Origin: Cylindrotheca closterium | Taxonomy: Eukaryota > Bacillariophyta > Bacillariophyceae > Bacillariales > Bacillariaceae | Direction of reading: 5' to 3' | DNA length: 64,000 bases | Assembly: GCA_933822405.4 (NCBI GenBank) | Contig: CAKOGP040001914.1 | Location: 124,001 to 188,000 of the forward strand | Part shown: piece by piece, positions 51,916 through 62,742 of the stretch | Layout: each line of letters starts with the position of its first letter | Position numbering within the stretch: position 1 is the stretch's first letter | Notes under the pieces: model-generated | What the model saw: the letters and a program-made list of their open reading frames with translations, nothing else | What the model was told of the DNA's origin: nothing | Database searches by the model: none | Position numbers and translations under genes: made by a program

Positions 51916-54735
51916 TTATTGCCCAAAGAATCCTTGCTTTATCAAGTTCTCCTTCAGGAGTGGGGCCCAGTAGTTATCAACCTTTTCATTCACAAAACAA
52001 TTGTATTTCCATCCGTCCTCGTTCCATTGCGGTCCCGTATCTTGGTCTCCTCCCTTTGGATATGGGTACCCCAAACGGCACAGACTGAACGGGTGGGCGT
52101 CCTTGTGACAATTTCGTAGCCATCCAGCCGTGTCTTGATGAGCCACCGCTTTGCTGTAGGACCAAACAACAAAAGAGAGAGAGAGAGAGATAGAGATGAG
52201 TGAGAAATGATCCATATCGATATTGTACTTCAAGCTTCCATCGGGCTGCACTATACTAGTCTCCACCACCACCACCACCACCACCACCACCACCATCAGA
52301 ACTACCAACGTACCTATGAATCATGAGTCCTTCTGTGACTTCATCCCCAAATCTAGAAAGCGGATCCGGAGCCTGCCGCCTATGACCAAACTTTTCTTTG
52401 AATTCTTCAGTGGGCAATAAGGTTGACTCTGTCACTGTACTGTAATGGACAAAGTGCTGTTTCACATAGTCGGCTCGGTATATTTGTTTCTCCGCTGGCA
52501 TGACTGTCGTCTTTTGACCGGGCTTGTTGCGATCGCAATTGTAGGCTTCTAGCATGCTCGTGTTGGATTGAATACTCAAATCAAAACATTGATGGCCCGT
52601 TCCACAATACTTGTTGTCCTTGATTGGTACAATCGGGCTATGAAATGAAATGGTAAAATGAGAGAGAGAGAGAGAGAAATGAAGCAGCAAGAGGAGGTAA
52701 GTGAGTCTACCAGTCTTTGTGACCATAGTAACAAAAATTCCACCTTTACTGCCACCACCTTTCAATATGTAGTATGATATAATGAATGTGCAGGCACTTA
52801 CTTGATGTGAGTCGCCCGAGGCCAGGCTCTCCAACTGGCCATGGAAATGATCTTTTTATTTTCGGAATCGAGCTTTTCCAAGAGAGGCAGCATGCTATTG
52901 TATTCTCCCATGGGCACCATGTATTCATCGATATCAAATTGCCCAATCCAATTGACATGGGGACCAAATCGCAATCGACACGAGGCTTCTGCCGCGTATT
53001 GGGAGGATCGTTCTCCTGGCGAATCTACATTGTTGGGATTGTTGTTGCAAACTCGGCTGGGCCATTTGAGTATCGTCACATCGTTTGGAAACATGTCGGC
53101 AATGGGTTGCAAGGAAGTTTCGTTGGTAAAAGCGGCAGTATTGTCATAGATATAAAAGTGATCCCATCCCAACATTTTGTTAAAGGTAATCCATTCCAAT
53201 AAACGTCGCTGTCCATCGTTAATGGCAAACCGATGTCCCCGTGTCGTGTATCCCGCACTGGCCCACAAACAGGATACCAAATGATGATTCTTGGGGGTAC
53301 CATCCTCACCACGATACTTGGGTGCCTCTAATTGTTCGTGTCCTTGTGGTTCGTATTCCATGAGCGATGGTTTGCAGATTGGAATGTTGGCCCATCGTCC
53401 CGAGTCTTGCAGTTCTGGAAGGATGTGATTGTCTCCCCAATGGTAGGTAGTATTGTAGAAATTAAGGTGGGTATGGGCCGTGGCTTCCTTGGAATATTTT
53501 GGTACTAGAAATTCACCAGGATGACCATAACGTGGTTCGGTCCGAATGGGAATGACATCCACAAAGATTGTAGCCCAATCGTCGACTACCGAGTCTCCCG
53601 ACTTGATAGTTTCTTGGAGTTCGGGTGGAATCGGACATTTGAACAATAATTGGGATGTATGAAGTTGCTTGATGTCCCGCCCATCCGGATCAAACATGAC
53701 CCGTTGGGTCTTTCGGAAACTGACCCATTCGTAATCAAAATTGAATTCTGAAAAGGTGACATGACCGGATGGTTTGAATTTGCAAATGAATCGAGTGGCC
53801 ATGGTTTCGGGATCCGCCTCTTCGTGCGAGGCAAGTCGATATTTGCCATGTTCCAACTTTTTAATGGGCACGTGTTCCAACAGTGTCGTTTGAGGTCTCA
53901 TTTGTTCAAGAATGGCTTCCTCCTCGTCGGTCGTTCCCGTATGACACCGATTCTTGTTTTGGGCCACAAATTGGACAAATTGTCCATCATATGTGGGGAA
54001 GACGTCATGAATCCATGGCAAGTAGGGATCCGCATCGGAATATTCATCGACGGGCCATTGTTCCATGAGTTTCGAACAGGAATTCAATTGAGGATAGGTC
54101 ACCTTGGTCAAATCGGCAGCCGTGGTGGTTCGTCTTGGCAAAGGTTTGATTTTCCATTGGGTCTGATCGATTGGTTCGAGATAGGCGGTCAATATTTGAT
54201 CGTCTGGGACTTGTCGATTTCCTTCTTCTTCTGATGGTTTATTGTGTTCCAACAGGACTTGGGGTTTGACTCGATGTCCGTAGGGTTCCGGCCTCCAGTT
54301 GGGCCTCATTCGTTTTGGTTTTTCCTTTTTGGGTTTGGCTTGTAGTGCCTCGAAGGCTTTTCGACGTGCCTCCTCTTCGGCTTTTTGTCTAGCACTTATG
54401 GATGCGTCATCTTCTGTTTGGGCTGCTTTGGCCATGTTGTTATTGTTGTTATTGTTGTTATTGTTGTTATTATTGTCATTCGTGTTGACTGTATTTTTAA
54501 CAATTTGATGAGGATCTATCCGGTCCAGTAGGGATGATGATGATGATGACGATGAAGACGATGATGATGCATTAGTACCAGTTGTTGCTTCATTGTCAGA
54601 AGACACGGTCAATATTATTCCAGCCATTTGCAACAGCCACAAGAGCGTCAGAAGAAGAATGACACAACGAACGGCACTCTGCATGGAGAGTTTGATTTTG
54701 GTTGATTTGGGTTGTTTTCGTCGAAATACTACCAT
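51916..54735 (-). CDS. GT92-type Golgi glycosyltransferase, copy 2
   Basis: Tandem paralog (831 residues) in exons 54735-52802, 52637-52314 and 52153-51916; introns of 164 and 160 bp carry GA and CAC microsatellites. An N-terminal anchor (VRCVILLLTLLWLLQMAGII) is followed by a stem with runs of Ser and Asn (about 12 and 14) coded by trinucleotide repeats. The catalytic signatures match copy 1 (FAINDGQRRLLEWITFNKML, QFDIDEYMVP, SWRAWP, AYNCDRNKPGQK). The intron within the NNNP segment of copy 1 is absent here, while copy 1 lacks the last intron of this gene. Same inferred Golgi role; substrate unknown. Confidence 0.85.
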
Positions 54736-54997
54736 ATTGAAGCTTTCTCTACTGTAAGGTTTAAGAATAATGGAGCTGACGGCTGGTGTATTATTGATGG
54801 GTGAACGTTTTCACTACTCGTACATGAAACAGAAACAGCCTGCAGCATTTTTTCATGCGTGTCGATATGGATTTTTTTGAAAAATAGATGTTGAGTCAGA
54901 TGAGTCAATCCAACCGTTTGGAATGACGATGACAACACACAGTTTTTGAATCACGCACCCATTGCGGTGATATCAACAATACGAGCTATACGATAGT

Positions 54998-56347
54998 ATG
55001 AGCATCTCCACGACAGCCCCCACTGCCGCCACTACTAGCAAGGCAAACAACAAGAATGCTATTGCAACAGAACCTCCCGTTCGAAACTCCGTCTCCCGTT
55101 CCAAGGAACTCTTGTCGTGTGCCAAGACGGCCTGGAAAATTCAACAACAACAACAACAACAACAACAAAACGATCCATCTACTCCGCCGTTGATGGTTCC
55201 CAATTTGCAATTGGCTTCTTTGGAGGAACCTCCCTTTTCGTTGGTCATATTGGAAGAAGGTTTGACGTTGCTACGAGCCATGGATTATGGGACCCAACAG
55301 CTTCAAAAGTTGGTCCGACGTCGTGGACACACCAACGATCCGACGGTGGAAATCTCCCAGTTGGTCCGACAATTGGAACAAGACACCGAAGAATTGACCG
55401 ATTTCTGCAAACAGCTATTGGTCAAATATGGGAGAAAACGCAAGCAGGAACGAAAACATTGGGAATTTGTCGTCCAGTGGTTTCAACAAGTCGCTGCCAA
55501 ATATTCCAAGCAGCTACAGGAATGTTTGAAGTTGCGAGGGGAAGTCTTGGCCGAACAGGCCCAGCAACGACGAAAGTTGGTAGATTCGTCATCCTCCAAC
55601 AATGCCAATGGCAACAACAATACTAATACAAACAAGAAGAAGAAAAAGAAGAATACAAGTCTAGCAACGGGTGCTTCGAATAGACGGGCCAATGCGACTC
55701 CCTTGTTTGACAGTCCCTTGTTTCAAAACAACAAGAAATCATTGAACAATAATGCTACATTGCGAGGAAAAGGGGTTCCATCACCACCCATACAAAGTGG
55801 TAGTGGATATGGTGCCTCGAATGGTGGTGGTGGTGGTGGTGGTGGTTACATCAATAGTAATAATACCAATGGAAGTCGTGCGGGCTATGGTGGTGGCGGT
55901 TATGGCGGTGGTTTCAGTGCTGCCAGTGGCGGATATGGAAGCACCGGAATGCGACAACGCAAAAGTGCAGCAGCCTCCTCCCATTACGGAAATCAACAAC
56001 AACAACAACAAGAAGTAGAAGAAGAGGAACAAAAGGTCCAATACCAAATTCAACAACGACAACAACAACGACAAACCCAACAACGATTGGACGAAGCGAG
56101 ACAAGCCGAAACGGCACTGGGCGAATTAGGCACACTCTTTAGCAAAATGTCCAATCTCATTGTCCAACAAGGAGAAACCTTGGAAAAGATTGAAGACGAC
56201 GTCGAGGCGGCCCATGCGGATGTCATGGCCGGACAAGACGAAATTGCCAAATTGTACAGCATCAAAAAGGGGAATCGACCATTGATCATCAAAACCTTTG
56301 CCATTCTCATCTTTTTGATCATTTTCATGAGGGGCTACAAAAATTAA
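54998..56347 (+). CDS. Qa-SNARE, syntaxin-5/Sed5-like
   Basis: 449 residues, single exon, tail-anchored. The N-terminal segment SRSKELLSCAKTA resembles the Sed5/syntaxin-5 start. A helical Habc-like region (about 85-190) follows with LKLRGEVLAEQ, then a long low-complexity linker (Asn, Lys, Gly-Tyr, Gln). The SNARE helix runs about residues 370-425; the central-layer Gln lies in LIVQQGETLEKIEDDV, as in Qa-SNAREs. A C-terminal membrane anchor (IIKTFAILIFLIIFM) ends the protein. Expected role: ER-Golgi and intra-Golgi fusion. The linker is far longer than in animal homologues. It is divergent from the GT92 copy 2 gene, 262 bp apart. Confidence 0.85.
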   Translation: MSISTTAPTAATTSKANNKNAIATEPPVRNSVSRSKELLSCAKTAWKIQQQQQQQQQNDPSTPPLMVPNLQLASLEEPPFSLVILEEGLTLLRAMDYGTQQLQKLVRRRGHTNDPTVEISQLVRQLEQDTEELTDFCKQLLVKYGRKRKQERKHWEFVVQWFQQVAAKYSKQLQECLKLRGEVLAEQAQQRRKLVDSSSSNNANGNNNTNTNKKKKKKNTSLATGASNRRANATPLFDSPLFQNNKKSLNNNATLRGKGVPSPPIQSGSGYGASNGGGGGGGGYINSNNTNGSRAGYGGGGYGGGFSAASGGYGSTGMRQRKSAAASSHYGNQQQQQQEVEEEEQKVQYQIQQRQQQRQTQQRLDEARQAETALGELGTLFSKMSNLIVQQGETLEKIEDDVEAAHADVMAGQDEIAKLYSIKKGNRPLIIKTFAILIFLIIFMRGYKN

Positions 56348-57211
56348 GAAAAGAATGGAATATATATAAAATCCACAGTAGGACTATTATTGAAACCAGT
56401 AGAATAGTCCAAGAACTGAAATCAAATGCGATTATGATTTTATAAGTAGCATGATATGATACGGTAAGACTAAGAATGAAAATGAATGAATGAATCGTCC
56501 AATGGAAGAGTGAAGGAACAAGGAAAAAAAGGAAAACGGTATCATACTGGTGGGAACTGTACAGTAGAAACTCCTCCAAACACACGACGTACTTTCATAA
56601 ATGTCCGACGATCAAATTCAGCAGTGTAGGCGCATCAGTAGCAGCATTGCATTATTAGGATACTGTTGTTTGTTACTCTTCTTCACTGACGATTCATTCA
56701 TTCAATCATTCATTCCAGGTTTGCGCTAGGCTTGCGCTAGCTAGGCTTGGAGGAATCTACTTTCAATATAATCTAAAGCAAATTGCAATCACTTCAATGT
56801 TTTTGGTGTAGCCGTAATAGTCCTTGCTCTATCTTTTATATTTGATGATTCATTCATTCGTCCATTCATTCCTTCACGATTGTCCTTCCTTTACTGAAAG
56901 TAGTCAAGTCCTCCATCCTTGAGTTCTTACTAACCGTACTTGTCCCAGTCTACGGTCAGAAATTGCAGCGGCAAAAATCAACCATATTCTGGGACATTTG
57001 GTGCCAGTGCATTTTGTTGGTGGTAATCTACCAGCTACCAGCATTTTTCAAGCAATGGACTTTTTTTTCTTCTTTTCTTTAAAAACAAAAACGGCTCGAT
57101 GTGAAAATGGAGCGGTTGACCCCCATTGCTCGAAAACATACAGTATCATATATTTATTTAATAAATATATAATACTGCATCAATGACAATACAGTAGATG
57201 ATAGCAGGTCA
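56348..57211. other. Convergent intergenic region with simple repeats
   Basis: No gene seen. Several ATTC/CATT runs (56696-56720, 56843-56880) and a 12-mer-like tandem (GG[C/T]TTGCGCTA, about 56728-56751). Confidence 0.5.
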
Positions 57212-57406
57212 TCATCCACAGAATAGGCCATTCTCAAGCTCCGAAGTGGCTTCGCTACCTTCGTAACTGGAATTCCCAGTGGAATACGAATCTCTCGAGC
57301 TTTCATCCGTGTAGGTATTCTGAGAGCTCACGGATTTAAAGGCATCGGATTCACCCGCTAACGATTGTAAATCATAATCTGGAGTAATTGTAGTAGCAGT
57401 CTCATC

Positions 57407-57437
<31 letters not shown>

Positions 57438-58210
57438 GCTTCATCATTGTACTTTTCTTCCACATTAGCAGCGGCAGCGGCAGCGGCAGCAGGTTCTCCA
57501 TTGGCGATGCGGTTTTGTTTGGTAGCTTCTCTTGGTACGGCAGATTCACCAACCAACAAATCGGCCATCATGCCCATGCATTGATCCAAATATCCTTCTG
57601 CTTCGTCCTCGTCAGCACTTTCTTTTTGGTAGTTTGGTGTCGTCATGATCAAGGGTTTGCTCAACGGTGCCGGTGCTAGACGAAGACCTCTGCCTTCTTG
57701 GCTGACGACATCTGATTCGTCTCCATCTTCTCCATAATAATACTGTGGGTTTCCAGTACCATACAAGTCTATGGTCACGGACGACGCTGTGGATACGGAA
57801 TCTGCATCGCCTCGTTGGAAGAGTCCTCTTCTTCCTTTCTTGCTTTTTCCATGATTCAAGGACTTTCGAACCGCATTCACTACAAAATCATCGGCCTCTA
57901 ATTCTTCAAACTCTGGGTGTCTGTAGGAAATTCCAGTCTGTTCGGGTATCGCTCCAGGAATTTGCATTTGACGTCCTTTGGATTTGTTGCGCCGCCGTTT
58001 TTGGTTCGATTGCTTCTGAGCAGTATTATTATTATTATGATTCGTTGGCCTGGATTGTTGCCGTGACATTTTGCGAGGATCTCTCCTTGCGCTGCGGCCA
58101 TAACCCTGAACGTATGAAGATGCCTGATCGAACCTTCGTTCATAGTTATTTCCATCACAGTAAAGCTCCTCTTTGACACTTTTGCAAACCAACTTTTTGA
58201 GCAGCGTCAT
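57212..58210 (-). CDS. Disordered protein with poly-His and poly-Ala runs
   Basis: 332 residues, unrecognised, one exon. I chose the ATG at 58210 (MTLLKKLV) with a good context (ACCATGACG); the frame extends upstream without an ATG. Low complexity: basic N-terminal third (KRRRNKSKGR), then acidic segments (ELEADDFVV, DEDEAEGYLDQ), eight Ala from a GC[A/T/C] run and nine His from a GAT/CAT repeat (57407-57433), Ser/Thr/Tyr-rich end. No membrane segment. It resembles regulated, phosphorylated disordered proteins, but this is only composition. Confidence 0.6.
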
Positions 58211-58642
58211 GGTGGATTGATCGATTTGCTTTGCAAACAACAACTACAGTACTGTATGTATCACTATCTCTTGTGACAGCGATTGAGCACTACACACAAA
58301 ATCTCAAACTCTCATGGACAAAAGTTTAGCGCAATTTTTGTATGTGTATTGGCTGGCGCGGATATCCAACAAAAGAATTTTATTTTTGTTGACTGTTGAT
58401 CGGTGACGTGTTTATCGACCAACATTCAAACTGCGAGAATGAACGGAATATTTATAGTTTGAAAATGACAGGGCACGTGCCTCACGAGGGCATCGCATGC
58501 GCTGCGCAAGGTCACATTATCAATGGGAAGGTTCTTGTAAGTCACAAAAGGAAAGAACATTCCGTATTCATCATTAGATCCGTTACTACATGTGGAATGG
58601 ATGAATGAATCAATCAATTAATCTTCTTGTGCTATTGTTTCT
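58211..58642. other. Intergenic, no gene seen
   Basis: Holds the promoter side of the disordered-protein gene and the 3' side of the next minus-strand gene. The short ORF at 58396-58608 (plus) shows no homology I recognise. Confidence 0.5.
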
Positions 58643-60103
58643 CTATCTATGTTTATGTTTTGTCTTCTTTTGAAAGTCTTGGTCGTCTTGTTCATCTGTT
58701 GTGCTAGTCGAGTTCTTCCTGCTCAGCTCCTCCCCATCGTGCTCGTCTTTTCCTCCAAGCTCCTTGCGGAGCCAAAGAAGAATGGGAAGCCGATTCCGTG
58801 GTCCCTTATACTCGACGGCATGTCGCGTAGGTTTGTGTTTTACCAAAAAAATGGCCGGGGTTCCTTGGACCTCCATTCCGACCGCCTTTAACTTGGCATT
58901 CGGTGTATGATAACGACCAATGTTGAACCGCGTCGCAATCGTTTTATGTAGCAGTGCGGATTCTGGGGCCTCGTACATTTCGTTGGCCAGTTGAAAAAAG
59001 GCCGGTTCAAAGCGTTGGCAATGACCGCATTGGGGATGATAAAAGACAACGAATACATTGTCTCGGCCATTTCGATACTGGTTGGTTTCCTCATTCAAGA
59101 CGACGCGGTCCAATGTGTCTCGGGCAAGTTCCATATATGTCTGCACTTCTATTGGTTTCATTTCTTCTTCGGCTGAGGAGCTTAGCATGGCCAGATTGTG
59201 AATTCCACATTCAGTTTGGTTCATCCCCTGGAACCGACCAGCCCGTTCATTTTCTTGTTCGTCCACCTTGTTGGTGGTTCGGACGTCTCCAAGGCTCTTA
59301 TAACCTTGATCATACAGTGGATTGTAGGGAATATCGTTATCCCGAATGTACTCCCACACTTGTTCGTAGGTCCAGTCGACCAATGGATTGATCTTGAGTC
59401 GTTTGATCTTGTTGTTCTTGTTCTTGTTGTTATTCGAATCGAGTTCAAATGCCTGGAGGTTCGTCCGCTCACCCCCTTGGGACCGCCGTCTACCAGTAAT
59501 CCAAGCATCTGCTTTGAGTGCATTGAAGGCTCGATACATTGGTTCCACCTTGCTCCAATACGCATATTGTTGTGGATGTTCGACTGCCAAGTTGATTCCG
59601 TAGTGATTGTCAAATCCTTTGGCCGTTTCGTATTTCTTTGGTTTGACAATGAGCAAATTCTGTCCCATAATCTTCTTTTTGGACTCTAAAAAGGTGTAAC
59701 TTTCGGGAAAGAGATGCAAGGTATCAATGGTGACTACTGGAATCGTGGGACAACCTTGTATCCTCTGCAGTTGTTCCAGCTTGTGCAGAATGACCAAGGA
59801 GGATGGTCCCCAATTGGTCAGGTCCACTATTTTCAGTTCTTTGGATTTGACTTTCATACAAATCCATTGCAAAATGTCGTCCACAGTTTGATATTCTTCG
59901 TTCAAACGTGTCACATTGACCCGCTTGACAACTTTCGATGAGTTATAGGTTTGTGACGAGGAAGATTGAAACCACTGCCGTTCACCAATCAATAAAAAGA
60001 CCACCAATAGAACTAGAAGGACAACAATTAATGATCCAGACCCAATCTTGATGGTTTGCTTTGGTTGTTTCTTGCGCTTCATTTGTGTCATTGTGATTGA
60101 CAT
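58643..60103 (-). CDS. Membrane-anchored (P)APS-reductase/thioredoxin fusion
   Basis: 486 residues, one exon. A basic N-terminus is followed by a membrane segment (about 23-40, SLIVVLLVLLVVFLLIG), so the rest should lie on the lumenal or outer side. The PAPS/APS-reductase domain (about 60-320) keeps the substrate loop GRRRSQGGERTN and the nucleophilic Cys in TECGIH (C299). The paired cysteines of iron-sulphur APS reductases (a CC..RK site) are replaced by YWSKVEP, as in cluster-free APR-B types. A thioredoxin domain (about 345-460) has a PDI-like active site CGHC (C359, C362) and the GTPA cis-Pro loop. Reduction of APS or PAPS to sulphite is the family reaction; the membrane anchor is unusual. 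It may act in plastid or secretory lumen. Confidence 0.85.
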   Translation of the reverse strand: MSITMTQMKRKKQPKQTIKIGSGSLIVVLLVLLVVFLLIGERQWFQSSSSQTYNSSKVVKRVNVTRLNEEYQTVDDILQWICMKVKSKELKIVDLTNWGPSSLVILHKLEQLQRIQGCPTIPVVTIDTLHLFPESYTFLESKKKIMGQNLLIVKPKKYETAKGFDNHYGINLAVEHPQQYAYWSKVEPMYRAFNALKADAWITGRRRSQGGERTNLQAFELDSNNNKNKNNKIKRLKINPLVDWTYEQVWEYIRDNDIPYNPLYDQGYKSLGDVRTTNKVDEQENERAGRFQGMNQTECGIHNLAMLSSSAEEEMKPIEVQTYMELARDTLDRVVLNEETNQYRNGRDNVFVVFYHPQCGHCQRFEPAFFQLANEMYEAPESALLHKTIATRFNIGRYHTPNAKLKAVGMEVQGTPAIFLVKHKPTRHAVEYKGPRNRLPILLWLRKELGGKDEHDGEELSRKNSTSTTDEQDDQDFQKKTKHKHR

Positions 60104-60389
60104 GGTTGTACATTAGTCATTTGCTGTTTTGTTTTTGTTTGTTGCTTTGCTTTATTGCTTTGCTTCGGTTCGGTTGTGGTTGTCTTCGTCTTTCGATCGA
60201 TCGAAGGATGTGTCCGCTTTGTCGGACAGTTCATTTATTCGTGTCCGTTTCTGTCACTCCCATACCGTACGGTATAAAAACCAGCTCTCAAACATCCATG
60301 CTGTACCGCAAGAGTAGTACAGCTCTGTGCAGATAGCAAACAGAAGTTTATTATATATTCATTCTTATGATTCTGCTTTCTTTAAATTT

Positions 60390-62313
60390 TTAAGGCCTTG
60401 GTTGTTTCAGATCCGGCCGTGGATCCTTCCAACGATAGTTGATTTCATTGTAGTCGATTCCCATTCCATCCGCGCGCAACTTGGGGGTGAACATTTTGTG
60501 CATCTTGCCTTCTCCTTCGTCCACCAACATGCACAAATGACCTTGGGTCGTCTTTTTCACGACGTCAATGCCAAAGAGCGTGTAAAACTTTTCCGGTGTC
60601 CGGACTGCTCCAAGACCATAAATGTCTTCTTCCGTGTGGTCCCATTTGGAGGGATCGACTTCGGGATTCATATGGACAATTCCCAACAATCGGGCCATGG
60701 CCTTTCTTCCAGTACCTGCATACCGATCACTATTGTCCCAAAAGTGGTGTACCTTGTTTCGGATCTTGGCATTCTTTCCTACGGCGTAGTGATGGAAGCA
60801 AACTGATCGTTCTGGTGCATAAAAATCATATCCCACCGTCCATCCACGGATCCCAATACTCATTTCTTCTCCTTGGAAAATCATGGGCTGGTATAGATCG
60901 TATGGTACATTGACTATAAAGTGACCCCTCGAAAAGGAATAACCAGCGGCCCACCAGGGTGCCAATTGAGGAGATCCATGAATACTGGGAAAGCGTTCCG
61001 GTTGGGATCCATGTCGCAGATGCAACCCCTGTGGACCTCCTTCATAGTAGGTATTGCACATGATGGGCCGCGTTTTTCTCAAGCTATTTCCATTCGGACC
61101 AATGGATCCTTGGACATCGGTTAGATAGGTCGTCAGCACGGCCATTTCATTGTGGGTGGCCTCCATTTGGGAAATAATGTCCGCGTCCCAATCTTGGGTA
61201 AAGGTCACATGGGCATCCGATTGGGTGGCATAATATTCTCCTCGGTACAATCGATCGCCAATGTGACGGGCCACGACGGGTCCTACCGACAGTTCGGCGG
61301 GCATTTCGTAGACATCAATTTGATCCTGGTACTTGCACAAGGCTTGGTTGGGATTGTCGCTGCACGGTTCAATTGGCTCATTGCACAGTACATCTTCGCC
61401 ATTGACAATTTGATCGACGACACCTAAATAATAATAATAATAATAAGATAGAAGTGATCGTGGTTAGCAAAACAACAACAATATGACCATGAAGAAGCCA
61501 GGTAGAGGAACTAGCATCTGAGGAGTGTATGACTTACCAACTCGAAGACGATCAGGATTCTAAACCGATACAAGAACAGAACCAACAACAACAAAGTTAG
61601 GATGTGCATTGGCAATACAAGCACTGAAATACTGTAGGCATCCAAGAGAAAAACCTTACCCGAGCTCTGGAAAATGCCGACTCGACCGTCTTGCGACATT
61701 GAAAATCTCGATAGGAGGCAATTGCAATAAAGATGGTTCGTTTGTGCACTGGACAAGCATCTCCTCTCACATGATTTCCATCCTCATCTGCTTCTACACA
61801 TGTTCCTACAGACATGGCCTGTTCTCTGGTATACAATTCACGGTTGTGTAGTGGAGGTGACCAAAACTTGGGGACAGTCATTTTGGTGACCAAATCGCCG
61901 GGATGAATGATGGTTTCCACATTGTTGATTTCGTCCTTGAAATGAACGGGCCAAGTTGCGGAGGGTGCCGTGTTACTTCCTACGGCTGCTGCTGATGCCG
62001 ATTGAAGGGAACGGCTACCGCCACCACCGCCACCATAATGCGCGGAAGCCGAAGCATGAGAAGAAGCGACCAGTTTGGCCATGTTCAAATTGCCAAAGAG
62101 ATTTCCTGGGTCCCGTTTGGTGGGCAATTCGGGTAGATTCATGGCGGATTCAATGACGGCAAAGAAATACAGACCAACCGCTGCAAGACTAAATAGGGCT
62201 CCCAATTCAATGGCATTTCTTCCGTGAGCTCCCTTGGATGTGCAAACAATATCGGGTGGAAATGATGACGGCGGGTCATCTCGGGTCCTTTTATTTTTCG
62301 TTCGATCTGCCAT
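60390..62313 (-). CDS. Skp1-GlcNAc-transferase-like type II membrane protein
   Basis: A GlcNAc-transferase family (PF11397-like) protein of 569 residues. Exons are 62313-61660, 61559-61538 (22 nt) and 61423-60390; introns of 100 and 114 bp. A membrane segment (about residues 37-57) follows a charged N-terminus. The catalytic region begins IFIAIASYRDFQC, continues across the microexon (NPDRLRV) and exon 3 (GVVDQIVNGED), then SDAHVTFTQDWDADI, YEGGPQGLHLRHG, and QGEEMSIGIRGWTVGYDFY. In Dictyostelium the cytosolic enzyme modifies hydroxyproline on Skp1; an anchored form implies Golgi and another acceptor. That is inference. Confidence 0.85.
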
Positions 62314-62742
62314 TGTTCTGTTATGTGGATAGATAGCAGGGATAGCTCAACTGTTGCGTCTGCAAGTAATCCAGATAAATTCGCTTCTTCTTCTTCTTCT
62401 TTTTCAATGTGCTGTTTGTTCTATTGTGCCTAGCCGTCTTGAGATGTTGTTGTCTTATTGAGTGCCAGTCCTGTATGTCACCTACAAATTTTTGTCTTTG
62501 GGGTTGGCGATCGTGAGTTTTGTAACTTTGGGGGAAGAGGTGCGAGAAATGTGAGGGAATTGAGTCAGTCAAACCAGTCCACCCCCTTCGTTCGGCCTGA
62601 CATCACAAAAACACGAAAGAGATCTGAAAATCTGAAAATCTGAAAGCTGGTCAACATCTTCGTATATATGTAGTCAGTCTCAAAAGACTGGGCAAAACAC
62701 ACACATCAAGCATCAGTTTGCCTTGATATCTCTCCATCCTTG
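62314..62742. promoter_or_regulatory. Divergent promoter region
   Basis: Shared by the GlcNAc-transferase-like gene (minus) and the peptidase (plus). Features: a CTT run (62384-62400) and three ATCTGAAA repeats (62622-62646). No clear TATA; TATATAT lies at about 62663. Confidence 0.45.

Noticed and set aside
55781..56135. Long ORFs rich in Val, Leu and Thr opposite the syntaxin gene
   Set aside because: Shadows of CAA, GGT and GAA repeats in the SNARE linker, read on the wrong strand.
57407..57433. Poly-His as a metal-binding domain
   Set aside because: Coded by a pure GAT/CAT microsatellite; length is likely drift, and no other metal-site residues are seen.
58396..58608. ORF of 70 codons on the plus strand
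   Set aside because: Short, with no recognisable motif and no paralog; could be chance.
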